Shown piece by piece: positions 22,701 through 34,900 of a stretch of 64,000 nt of DNA. Position 1 is the first letter of the stretch, and each line of letters starts with the position of its first letter. Below the pieces are notes generated by a model. It saw only the letters and a list, made by a program, of their open reading frames with translations. It ran no database searches and was not told the DNA's origin. Source of the DNA: Phialocephala subalpina (Eukaryota > Ascomycota > Leotiomycetes > Helotiales > Mollisiaceae); the NCBI GenBank assembly GCA_900073065.1, contig FJOG01000018.1, positions 924,079 through 988,078 of the forward strand, written 5' to 3'. The position numbers and the translations under genes were made by a program.

Positions 22701-25700
22701 GGCACTTTTGCCGAGAACAGACAAGTTCGGCCGCTGGTTGCGCCGAATACTTCCTTTCTCAGGTGCTTGAAGCTTTCCGAAGGCCCCGCCGTGATGTACA
22801 TGTTGTGATACGAAGGAGCGGTGGGAGCGCTGGCGATGAAGTCACGATACGGGGGTTGTTATTTGCGAGCGGAAGCGAGTACTCTGAAGTTGGCAGATCT
22901 GCTGACGAAACAACCATGTGAAGGGCAGACTTCTGTCGCGAATTGATGTCAGAGGGATAAGAAAAGAACGAGGCTGAGGATTTCGTTTTGCACAATTCAA
23001 TGGTTTGGGTAATTATTGTGAAGACCATTAGATAATATGAATGATATTCAACGCCAGGCCAGTATGGGCACTAGTGTTGGACAGGGAGTGAAAAAAAGTT
23101 AAAATCGAAATGCCAACACCATCACCTGAGCCTCAAATGCATATTTAGATCCTTCTAAGACCGTTCTGGAAGGCCTGAAGATCTGATTTGATTCCTCCAA
23201 CAGACTTTTTTTTTTCCAACTCTAGGCCTCCCCACCTTTCGCGACACCTCATCCTTTGCGCTGAAGAATCATGAATCATGCCGAGACCTTTGTGTAACCA
23301 AGATGCGCAGTTATGTTTCTTGATCGGGGAAATATGATTCTGTTTGAGGGCAAAGGTAAGCATGTACGGTGAAAGGGCTGCAGAAATAAGCTTAGCTTAG
23401 GTGTGAACTCTGTCGGAACAGCACAAATAAGCAGAGAGTTAGGTGAGAAGGAGTAAGAATGAGAGTTTCAGGTTCGATCCTCCCTTCAGTCTCCGCCTCC
23501 GCCGCACAGCGCACGAACTGCTTGCCTCGCGTGCCATGCTGATCTATTGATATCATCAATCATCAGTATGTTTTCGGAGCTGACTGCTTCGCCGAAATCC
23601 TCGTTCTCTCTACTCTATTGAAACATAGCGGGATCTAGGGTGTGTTGTCGGATAGCAAGGCGCAGTTCGCCCTATCAGAGTAGACGCTGATCTCGGTCAG
23701 AGATCCGACCGGTGCCGTGGTCCATCCTCATTCGGGAAGCTAAGCTTGTGGTTGGGCATATCGTGTTGGCAAACTTTCTGTTGATCACCGACCGAGCAAT
23801 GCCGACTCGGACATCAACTCGAGAGCCATTTGTTTCCCACCGTCTGGTAGCTGGCCGTGTGTGTGTCGGCATGTGTTTCTCCTTCTCTCTGTGGTGGTTG
23901 TCCCCCCACTATTCTCCCACGCATTCGTTCCCGTCGGTGATGGTCGACGAGAGATAGACATGAGATGGTGTATCGTATCGTATCTTCGCGTCGATGAGAT
24001 GGTGGATCCCTTCCGTCTGTGGTCATGGTCGTGATCCAGAAGCTGGCGGAACACCTGAAGAGAGGAAGGCTTCACCGTTGGCCCTCTCACCGTTCTTGCT
24101 CGGCGCCGTAAACATGCATGTACGGTCTGATTATTTCAGCCTTGGCCACATCCAAACGCGAGAGCGATACGAAAGGCTGCCAAAAGGCGCCCAAATTCAG
24201 ATCCAACGACTGGACGAGCCTTGGCGCATCTTGGAATACGGCTTCCGGATTTATGGCCATTCCTCTTGTCAGCAAAGCGCGAATCGCGTATCGTGTTCCT
24301 CCACGTACCGTTGCAGGTTTGGGATGTGGGTATCGAATGTGGTGTTGGTGTTGGTGGTGGTGGCCATGTGGGGAGGATGCGATGTGGGATTGCTGGCTCA
24401 GCTGAAAATGGCATGCCTTCCTATCGCTACTGATAACAGCTCGTTCCAGGCGAAAAATGGGATGGATGCTTCCCAATCTCAGCCCTATGAACGCATTTGT
24501 TCCTCCAGCGCGATGCTGACGATCGATATCGGTTGAGTTGGCCGAATGAGACTCGAGCAGAGATGGTGGGGGCGGCCAAGAACGGAAAGTGGAGTGGGAG
24601 TGGAGCACGAGAAAGTGATCGTCTGTATCGATGGCTTCACATGTTGTCAAATGTTCTTTGAAGTGGTTGAATTGATTGGCAAGTCTTGAATATAAGATCA
24701 TCATGACTTCTACATTATGCATCTCTATCTCTCACGGAGAGCGGAGATGCAGCGGAGCCAATGAATCTGCTCGGAGTTCCGACCAACTGTAACTCAACAT
24801 GCAAACGGTGGTCCACCGCCGTCACGGGCATTTTTCGTCTTATGCATTGCGTTTATCTCCCTCGCGCTCTTAGTATGTGCCGAGCCTCTGGGTTGGGAAG
24901 GATTCGAATGTTGCAGAAAGGCGGATTTCTAGGATCTCTTTGTCTACGAAGTACTGCAGGTTGCTGTAAGCACACATCACCAAACTCGGACTATTAACCC
25001 CGAGAAGAGTCCTGGTAGACGGAGAGTTGCCGATCTCTTCAGGCTCGAATCGCTGGGTAGGGATGAAGATCTTCCGAAGATCACAGACCGAGTCTTTTGA
25101 AGAATCGCCAAAATGGATGAAGAGCTGTCAAGATATGGTTGTCCTCGAATCGCGCAAGCCACAACCTGGGGAAGAGCTAGGATTTGATCAGTGGCGGACC
25201 TCCAGTGGGGAAAGTGCAATCAAACAAGAAGTGCCCGGATGGAAGGGGCCGTCGAGATCATCAGGATCAACATCTCAACTCACAACAGCTCATGTTTTAT
25301 CCAGCAAGAAACCCTGAGTTGCGATGCGTTGGCATTACACTCCACATTTCACGAATGAAAACCCAATTCATGAGGCTCTCTTCTCCCGTCTCACAAGCAT
25401 CGCGATCGAGAACATCAAAATCAGGATCCGGAACGACCTAGCCAGGCGGTCGGCCAAACACTTAAGGTTATCGGTAGACTGGTATCTCATGTGGATCATT
25501 GCTGCAAGACTCATCCAGAGAGAGATCTTAGCACGAGAAAGTTAAGCCGCAATGTCCAGGATCAGGTTGCCACCAGGACGCCACTGCAAAGAAAAGGGCT
25601 GAAGAACGTACCCGTTCAGGCAGAACTCATGTACGATCCGACGACGAGCGGAAGTTCATCCGCCTTCTCTCAAGACGAATTAAGGGTGGAGCTGTTATCA

Positions 25701-28700
25701 CGACTTCGAGTAACAGCATCGTTTTGGAATGGATCTGAGGTGCGCCTCTGAAGTTTGCAAGCTGAGGAAGGTGTTGGCAAAGCAGTGATGAACGAAAGGA
25801 GAACGATCGCTTTCCAAGCAGATGCCAGTTGGGTGCCCAAAGAAGATCTGCAAGGCGTGCCGTCTGCACAAGCAATTTCCCATTTCGGAACGCCATGATT
25901 TCCGGTTCCGGAACGAAGTCTCCTGCTGGTTTGAAGAGCACAATGTCTCGAGCACGACTCTTTGGTTTCAGTGAGAGATTTTTGGTTGGAAGCTGGGGAG
26001 TTCAGGGCTTCGGGGCTTCAGGTCGTGGACAGTGTCTTCATCAATCGATATCGGATGGCACGGCTGCAAGAACGAGACATGCATTATGTACTCGTCATGA
26101 AGCTGTCGTGGAATGCTTCAGAGCGTTGTGGACGATAGTCATTGAGGAGGGCATTCACAATCAACGCCAACATACCTCATGCCCAACACCTCTAGCACCA
26201 CGACCTGTCAGCCATAATCTCCCCGAAGCTCATCAAGGAAGACCCATGGGCTTGATCGTCGGCGTCAATTTTTCACCGTGCCCGTTTCTCACCCCGTTTC
26301 TCACCCGTTCGTTGTTACATTTGATCTCTGCCAAGGGCACTATCCGTCTTCAAAAAGTCTCAGTCGAGTAAGTGGAAGGACCAAAACCTCCGCGATACAT
26401 AATTCCCCTCGCAAAGTCGCACTCCTCTCAAGCCCCCGTACCCGATCAAGACTTTCAAGAACCTTCGCTGACACAAGCCAAGTCGTTCACGAAGCTCACC
26501 CGCGTTTCCAGCGACCATCGACCGACAGATACGAGGGTGCAAACCTTCCACAGGCTTGAAAACTAGAGTCCATGCGGACCTTGTGCAGAATCGTGCGTAC
26601 TTGCTTGATGTAACGGTGGGTCGTGATCGTGGGCCCGGTCATCAACCAGACCTTTCGTGTTGCCGTTGCCGTGATTGTGGGACAGCCGCATTACGCTAAG
26701 GTTACCCCGAGAGATATCGGGGCAACGCGCGATAGGCTTGACGTTTCTCAAACTGTTTCTCCTCGTGGAGACTGGAGATGGAATCAGGAGGTTGCGTAGC
26801 TTTTTGGTGGTTCGGTGTCGATCCATCCACATGAAACTATTGAAAACCGTGCATACGGGCTGGCTTAGTGAAGTGTTCCGTACTTCGGGTGGCTCTCCTC
26901 TGACGGCATGAGTGGAGGGGGAGCCCTCTCCTGCTACTGTCGGTCATCGGGGAAAGTAAGAACCCTAATTCTTCTTTGAGCCTTGGGAAAGCGAAGTCAC
27001 GAATCAAGGGATTCCGAACGAGGAAGGCGCGTGGTCACACAGCGAATGGAAGGAGACCACGCAGAACCCTTGTTTCCGAGACGGCCGGATAAGGCTGAGT
27101 GGCGAGAAATGGAAGCAAGGTCGACGAAGGCACTTGTACGGAAGTCGTTAGCTTTGAGGATCGTCGCCAAGACTGAAGCTGGTCTGTGAGGCCGTGCAGG
27201 AAGGTTAACCCCCCTGCTCCAACCTCCTGCGGTAACCTTACGGAGCATAGCGTTGCCCGTCGTTTAACCTTAAGGCTCTTTAACGTCTGCCTAGCTTGGC
27301 CTTGTCTCCCGAAAACGAAGAGCAAGTAAATATATTTAGCTCAGCGTATCAAATCGCATCTACGGTAACAGAACCATCAACCCCTCAGCGTAACGTAGGA
27401 ACAGTGGAGGCGCAATGCGGTAGGAAGCGCCCAGATCAAATCAAGCCCGACCGTATGCGGTAACATGTGCCGCATGCTATTTTCGGGGCTTTTGACAAGC
27501 AGCAACAAGCTCCACCCCTGCCTCCACCCCTCGCTCCCTCGCACCCCTCCCCTCGCACCCGTCGCCTCCCAACACGGCAAGGACAAACCAAGAGGGTGTG
27601 AATCGGATCCGGCCCGGCGGGTTCTCCATATGCATCTTGCATCAAATCAAGAAACCCTGCCAGTAGGGGACTTTTTTTTAATTCACGGACGATAAGCTCA
27701 CCTGCTTGAAAAGATTCGTTATCACATTTTTTCAGGCCAGGAGAAAAGCATGCTTCAGGCACACGAATGGAAATTATGACCTGATGCTGATTCATGTATA
27801 CCTGATATGATGATGATGATGCTGAGTGCATTTGACATGTCGCTACACCATAATCAGTGGAGAGGTGAGACAACGGCCCCTCGTCCCTCCTCGTTCCTTA
27901 ATCGAATCCCGTACCAGTACCCCGCCAGGCTGCTGCAGAATGGCGTATTTCGACATCATGGCCTTTCGTGGATTTGTCACTGCTGTTATCGTGAATTCGA
28001 AGGCGAAAGTGTAGTCTCGGACATTTTGTCAGGTCATCAGTATGCGCGCATATGGAGCGTAGGGTTGGCGTTGCGGGTGGAACATATTTCCGATCCAGCA
28101 TGTGCTGGTGTCTCTCCGGTGTCCAGATGTTTATCTCAGATAGGCTTGATCAGACGGTGATCTCTGAAAGATTTTAAATTTTCCGAAGACAGGTCACGAT
28201 ACATATCTTAGTAGTTGGAAATTCGGGGGTTTGCCATTTCCCAAGAAAGGTTACTTTTGACGATAATTGCTGATCGAGGTACGTTTTGGGCCGTGAGATT
28301 TTTTTTTTTTCTTGGCAGGAGAAAATCCTCATCTGATGTTTTCGGAGATATCGGCGGGATTGGTGGACTTCAAATCAATTTTTGGCAGCTTCGTGACTGG
28401 TCCGAGGAAAAATTTAATTCTTTCACATGTTCAGAATTGCCAGAAGTGCCAAGAGTTGAAGTGTTGCGATTTTGAGAGTCTGATGATGCAACGCAAATCG
28501 AGGGATCAATTGAGGTTGCATCGCATTGTGTCGTTATCGTATTGCATTGAAGCTATGTATAATTGACAGAATCCAGCATCCTTGCAACGAATCTGTAATA
28601 CCATCTTTCGTGATTTTCCTGCCCGTATTTCGCATCAGACCAGAAATGATGAGCTAATGCCACTGAAAAAAACTCCAATCGCCAAGCCTAGAAGCCCCAT

Positions 28701-28922
28701 CTAGAGAATGCCGCATTGAACCCCGTAATTTACGGCTCAGAACTCAAAATGAGCGACAGAGGGTGTATGAACACATGCAAGAACGAACGTAAGGGATAAA
28801 TGTACATCTTATAGGAAGAATCAAGCTTTCTGGATCGCCACTGTGAAAGTCAAACGTGCGTTGGCCGTCGATCATCACTCGTCCAGATGTGACAAAAGAG
28901 GGTGCAAATGAAAGCTGTCGAG
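19779..28922. other. 9.1-kb gene-poor interval
   Basis: This stretch lies between the 5' end of the Cmr1-type gene and the 3' end of the AflR-type gene. I found no frame with a family signature; open frames are under 215 codons, overlap on both strands and lack splice-consistent partners. Local features: a short imperfect repeat of gg(t/g)tcgtg units at about 21090-21132, T-runs near 23207 and 28300, and pyrimidine-rich patches. It may hold a long regulatory region or non-coding transcripts, which sequence alone cannot show. Confidence 0.5.
21090..21132. repeat. Short imperfect 7-bp tandem repeat
   Basis: About six head-to-tail copies of gttcgtg / gtcgtgg type units in the gene-poor interval. 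Copies differ by single bases. Confidence 0.75.
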
Positions 28923-30152
28923 TCAAGCCAGCCCCTCCTGCCCACAGCAATACGCTCTCTGAGACTTGAGCGACTCGGTGGTATGGTGCAAGCTCTGACA
29001 GAGATAATTCGTGACCGCGCTGTGCATGCCAGCATCCTCATCCGACTCGCTCTTCACAGACGTCTCTTGGAACTTCGCAAATAGCTCCTTCAACTTCTTG
29101 AGATCGCGAAGGATGATCTCCATCTGTAACCATCGCACATCTTCACTGGCTACTCTGTATGAGCCGAACGTCAAAGGTAGAGGCTGATGCGCCGAGAGTC
29201 CCGTACCTGTTCCGGGACCCGCTGTGGCCCCAAAGTAATTCTTAGATGCGTCTTGATAGATGGCTATGATCATCCCCAGAATCGTTCCTAGAAACATGGT
29301 TCGTGATGAGAAGCCTGACCGTGACATGCAGATGGGACAATTGAGCATTACGGAGCAGGTCTCGACGGCTTTTTGGTTGACGGTCAGGATGACGTCGAAT
29401 GGAGAGGCGGCTGATATGGCGTCGGAGTTGTGGAGTGCTCCGAGGGCGTGGAGACAAGTGTTAAAGCAGTTGCAGGTGGGATTTTTGGCCATGGGATTAG
29501 ACATATAAACATTAGGCACTGGACCGAGTCCAGGGTTTGATTGAGAGTAATTCGCAGCGTCGGGGTGTTCATACCAGGGAACTGTAGGTTGTGGCACTGG
29601 TCCATCGTTCATGGACTTCGATCGGTAATGCAGACTGTTGTCCATGTATGGAGAAGTCATATCCGTATGAGGAGTGCCTGCCCATGAGAACGCGGGGTCA
29701 AACATGGCTGGATTGCCTGAGCTGTCTGTTCCAGAACTGTCATCACCAGCCCGTGGTAATGAAGTTGAGGATATGGAACGTCTGCCCATGGATCCGTCTG
29801 GTGAACCTAGCATGACCGTCCATTCTGCCTCCTCCGTCTCCATCCCATATGTTCCGTGAGCTTCGCCATTCAAACGTATCGTTGTAGGCCGGTTCGAGAC
29901 AACTCCTTCAGATATTGCCATGTCCGCAGACAGGGATGGGCGATGCGTTTTGCTGCCATTTGACTTGGGCTTGCCGGCCCGAGAAGAAGGGCTGTAATTG
30001 CAATCTGCTCCACAAGCGAGACATCGTGAACATATGGGTCTGGACTTGCTGCATTTGACCTTTGCGAGAAAGCAAGTATCGCAAGAAGCTCTCAATTTAG
30101 AATATCGGGGCTTGGTGTTGTCGACGGAAGTGCGTTTCGCTGGACCATACAT
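28923..30152 (-). CDS. Zn2Cys6 transcription factor, AflR-like
   Basis: A 409-residue, apparently intron-free regulator. The N-terminal binuclear zinc cluster (about residues 24-52) has C-x2-C-x6-C-x6-C-x2-C-x6-C spacing beginning SCDTCFLAKVKC, followed by a basic linker (SSRAGKPKSNGSKTHR). The middle carries the signature of the aflatoxin-regulatory-protein family: NCFNTCLHALGALH, then VETCSVMLNCPIC and GTILGMIIAIYQDA. Such proteins usually control a neighbouring polyketide cluster, and this one lies 1.8 kb beyond the PKS stop on the same strand. A second cluster regulator next to a melanin PKS is known in Botrytis (the bcpks12 locus). The extreme C-terminus (SQRAYCCGQEGLA) is unconserved-looking and could reflect an unrecognised 3' intron. 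Confidence 0.88.
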   Translation of the reverse strand: MYGPAKRTSVDNTKPRYSKLRASCDTCFLAKVKCSKSRPICSRCLACGADCNYSPSSRAGKPKSNGSKTHRPSLSADMAISEGVVSNRPTTIRLNGEAHGTYGMETEEAEWTVMLGSPDGSMGRRSISSTSLPRAGDDSSGTDSSGNPAMFDPAFSWAGTPHTDMTSPYMDNSLHYRSKSMNDGPVPQPTVPWYEHPDAANYSQSNPGLGPVPNVYMSNPMAKNPTCNCFNTCLHALGALHNSDAISAASPFDVILTVNQKAVETCSVMLNCPICMSRSGFSSRTMFLGTILGMIIAIYQDASKNYFGATAGPGTGTGLSAHQPLPLTFGSYRVASEDVRWLQMEIILRDLKKLKELFAKFQETSVKSESDEDAGMHSAVTNYLCQSLHHTTESLKSQRAYCCGQEGLA

Positions 30153-31956
30153 TCCGATAATTATGTATTGAAAGATTATTGTGTATATTGTTGCAAAAAG
30201 CAGGCGTGGGGGCGATGAAAATGAAAGTATTGATGTTGAATCTAGGGCCAGTGCGGCTGAGGCAATGGAGTTTGAGGACGGTGCACCATGAGGGAACTTC
30301 TATTCCGTACTCTTTTGGGGTAGATAAAACTAACGACCGTGGATGCCTTGGACGATGGTGAGGAATGTTGGACGTCGATTAAGGGAGCTGAGAGTTGAGT
30401 GCGTACGGCAGGATACGACAGGAGAATGATGATCGACGTCGTGAATAAGAGTTAGGTCATAGTCGAACACGACCCTGACATTTGCTTCCACAGCTCGAGC
30501 TCGCTAAGAGTGTTGGGAGAGGAATCCTTGCGGGCTCGCTTTAATGGTGACTGCCCAAAGAAGCGTGTGAATGGGCTGCACGGTAAGCCTTGCAGCCATA
30601 GACCCCGATACATGGCATGTCGAAGTGGTGTCGTGTTTGTCAGGAGTTAGGACCAAGACCGCTCAGTGTCCTTCGCACGGCTACGATCATCGTACACCGG
30701 ACGTCCGTGAGCGACAAGCGAGATGATGCTGATGAGAATGGAATGGTGAGGGAGCGGATTATCTTACAGAGGGCTTAGAACATATTTTTCTTCAGCCTCG
30801 ACAATGATCCGGATTAGATACGGTAGCCTCGAGATCAGATTTGCTTGGTCAGAGCTCCGGTCCTGGCCTGACGTGGCTTACTCTCTTGCCATGCGTCTCT
30901 CGCTCTTGTCACACCAAGTGGAGGGGTGAGCTTGAGGGGGGGAGAGGCTTCCATGCTGCACCCCTCCACACCTTTCGAACGCCACGAGAAATCCGAGAGG
31001 CTGGCGGTGATCGAAGGAAGCTTGAGCTGGTGGGCAGCTTGGGTGGGATGAAATGTACTGTACTTGCTGTACTAGAGCTAGTGGAGGCTGGTAATTGCAA
31101 CCCCAGGTGGAGGCTATGATACCTAGCAAGAGAAGTGCGAGAGAACACGCCCGGAACGTAGCGGAGGATCAGTGATCACCAGCAGGGACAATAGGGATAG
31201 CAGGGATCCAAGGCTCGTAGGCTAGGTAGCTTGTAGCTCTATGGTGGTTCTATGGTGGTTGTTTGAGTTGGCTATCGCTGCACGCTTAAAAATCCCGTGC
31301 ACCGACGCTGTGCAGGCCCCGAACCAGCAACCCTGAACTCACCCTGAACGCCCTTCCACACCACACCAGGCACCCCTTCACGGCACAGCGTATTAAGTTG
31401 TACGCCAGCGAGCCAGACGCTATTTTCAGAGCGGCCGTGTCGGGGGAGAGAAGCGCCGATCATCCGCTGATCTTCCACTAACTTCAGCCTGCTTTCCCTA
31501 TTTTCGCCGCCGCCATCGCTAGACTCAGAGCACCGACGTGCTATCGTCACGGGAGACTACATGAGGACAAGCGAGAAAGATAGGGGCAAGGGACGATGCG
31601 GCTCACGGGCGCATGCATCTTTTGTACGCCGTCAGCTTGAACTTAACTCGGTCAGTGCACATCACGAAGAGTTATCGTATCGACGGGTGCGCGAACCATG
31701 CACCTTGTTGACATGAAGCAGACTATTGAAAATCCAGATCATATGATTGAGATCATCGATCGTAGCAACCTGAGATACTATACTTGACAAAATGTTCATG
31801 AAACGCCCAAATCTAATGAAAAGCAATCGCTATTATTCCCAAACAAGCGAAACACATTAAGGATCGTCTTGCGTGAAAAGCAACGTCCCATTCTAAACCC
31901 CAAAACAGTAGAATCTAAGAAAATCGTATACAATCGCCGTCAGGCTACTACACCGC
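30153..31956. other. Intergenic: regulator promoter and PKS 3' region
   Basis: About 1.8 kb holding the upstream region of the AflR-like gene and the 3' UTR of the PKS. No gene is seen; opposing frames at 30.8-31.5 kb are low-complexity. Confidence 0.5.
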
Positions 31957-34900
31957 CTACGCAAGGACGGCCTCTCTAAGTATATCACCAAGGAGCTTAA
32001 CCTGTTGCGGTGGGTCAGCACGGAGGACTCGGATGTTCATGAAGGGACTACTCACATATGGCTTTTTCATCATCGAGAAATGGTTTCCCGGCATGTGTCG
32101 CGTTACAAACTTGTCTGAATTGAGGTATTTATCCCAGATGTTGGGACCGAAGTCTGTCCTGTTGTCTAACAGGAACTGTGCGTGACCGTATGGGAAGGGA
32201 TCTGGTCGGGGATCGGTAGGCAGCTTGCAGACGCCGTCCTCGCACCAGATGGCAGTCACCTGAGGACTCTTCTTCGGGTCGATCTTCTCTGCAGTGTAAT
32301 TCGAGAGAGCGTTGACGGACGCAGCGAAGTGAGGGAGTAGCCACTTCGGAAGTTTCGAGGTGTCGCCATCGCCGAGAAGACCGATGGAGGCGAACCATCT
32401 GTGAAGAGATGCGGGAAGAGGTTCGATGATGTCGGGACATGGTGAATCGATGAGGATGAGCTTGTCAACCTCATCGCCATTCTTCGTCAGTTGGTTAACT
32501 GCCTCGAATGCAATGACTCCACCGGCACTCCAGCCAGCCAGCATGTAAGGGCCAGTTGGCTGGCGTCGCTTCATCTCCGTGATAAATGCTGTAGCCATGC
32601 CAATGACACCAACATTGTACTCCTCTGGTACCTTCATGTAGGGAGAGTTGAGACCCATCACAGCCACCTGGGGTGTCAGATTTGGAATATCAACGTAAGA
32701 AGTCGCAGATCCACCTCCATCAGGAATGAGCCAGAGCTGTCTTGTGCATGTCTTCAAGCTACCCTGAAGCAGGACTGAACTCGCAAGTCGCGTGGGAGGC
32801 GCTCGAGATATTGTCGTGCTCACTTGCTTGGAGATAGCAACTGGCGCAGGTGGAGGGGCGACGACCTTCACAGGAGCTGGTGGTGGGGCGTCAAGGCCAA
32901 GTGATGTTCTGATTTCTCCAATTGTTGTGTTGACAGTGAGGAGATCGCCAGGAAGATCCACGTCGGTTGTCTCTCGAAGACGACCGAGAATTGTGAGACT
33001 CATCAATGAATCCATACCGAGGGTGGAGAGATCGACTGTGTCAGGAATTTCTTCCGTGTCGACTCCCATCTCCTCTGCAATTGTGGTTCTGATGAGTTCG
33101 ATAAGGCCACCTTGGTCGCCAGTGCTGCTTGGCTTCTCATCTTCTGAGAGGTCTTCGAGTGGAGTCGTGACATTGGAGTCAATCTCATCAGGCGTAGACT
33201 CATTGCCAGATGTCGTGGAGGAAGTCTCGACCGAGTCGATGATGACAGATCGTTCGGCGCTTTGCTGAGTTTCAAACTTGGACAAGAACTTCTTGAATTC
33301 TCCAATAGTTGGATAGTCGTTGAAGTCATGTGAAGCGATGTCAAGGTCCATCTCCTCTCGTATTCTTCCACTCACTGTCAAGGACATGAGGGAGTCGACA
33401 CCAAGATCTGCGAAGCCAATATTGTCGACGAGCTCTTCCATCTCGACACCCACCTCTGTGGCCAAGATCTCAAGAACCTTGGTTGTTACGGAGGGGCCAC
33501 CTATCAACTTCTTGTTGACAGTCGCAATGCTCGTCATGCTGACTTGCTCAGTCTTCTTTACAGGCTTGGTTGCAGCCGAAGGCTTGGGAGCGGTGATTTG
33601 CTGGCGGACTGGGCCTGACTTTACAGCACCGATGGCAGCGGAGCCAATGGGAGGCAAGAAAATGTTCAAAACCTTGCGTGGAATGCATTGGAACTTCAAG
33701 CCCATGACAGCGGCCACGACTCTGTCACCATCAAAGATGTAGACATCACCAGCCTTGACATTTGGCTCGGTGTCTTGCATCTTGACGTAGGAGCGGTAGT
33801 TCTTGTCAGCGGAAATAGGCTCTGCAATCTTCCATGACTCCCAGCCGTGAGAGATGTAGGCACTCTCACGAGTGTCGACCGCATCCGATGCATTCAGAAT
33901 GAATCCAGAGAGGTGCGCCAAACTATCGATCCAGTATGGGCTCACCTTGAAATTTCCATCTTCCGGTTTGGTCTGGAACTTGATGGCGGCAGTTGCCTCG
34001 CAGTTCTTGCTGTCAAGGATAACCTGCTCCATTCCTCTGAACTTGGGATTGTAGTCGACCATGGCAGCAAACAACTTGTACGCCAGGCCTCGTCCGATCT
34101 TGTGAGCTTCACCGGTGATTTCAGCAGCCTTGAGCCAGTCAATGCGAGATTGTACAAGATAGGCTGTGCGCTTCCAATCCGAAAGGTAATCGTTGCTCTT
34201 GGCGAAGAAGACGTTGCATACTGCATGTTCGGTCAAAGTCTTGCCAGAGCCGGTCGTCCATTTGAGATCTGCACGAGCAGCGGCGACATTGACCTTGGTG
34301 GTGAGAGTGAGGATGGTGGTCTTGCCCTCTTCTTGTGGAGCGATGAGTGGTTTGGTAACCTTCATGTGTGCTGCATCCATAGCAAGGTCGGTAGCATCTG
34401 GTCGAATTAACTTGTATGCATACTCGGCTGTGGTATAGGCCATGTCTGCGTAGAGTGACTGCAATTATATTAGTGATGTGATCATTATGTGGAGTTGGGA
34501 AATGTATACCGATGGAGTTAGGTAAGAGCCATTCACGATATGGCCGCTGACAACCTCACGAAGACCAGGTTTGGCAAGATCAGACTCAGTAACCACTGTC
34601 GCAAGATCGCCTTCGACGGTTTCGCTGATGACTGAGTGGATTGAAGTCGTGGAGAGCTTTGGCACCGACTCCTTCTCTGCTTCGACGAATCCGAGAGCAG
34701 GAAGTTTTCCCTTGGTCAAGCACCAATCGCCCTCGTACTGGATCCAGTAGTTCTTATCATCGAAGCTGTATGTGGGGAGGTCGAGAAGCTGAATGCAGTC
34801 GTTGAAGTCTCGGTGGTACTCGTTCCAGTCGATGTTGAGGCCTGCAGTGTGCATGGTGCTCAAGCTGGAAGAGAGGGTCTTGTACGGGCTTTCATTTCTG

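Noticed and set aside
23468..23480. B-box-like ggttcgatcc suggesting a tRNA
   Set aside because: The flanking bases do not form a T-arm stem and no matching A-box or acceptor stem was found.
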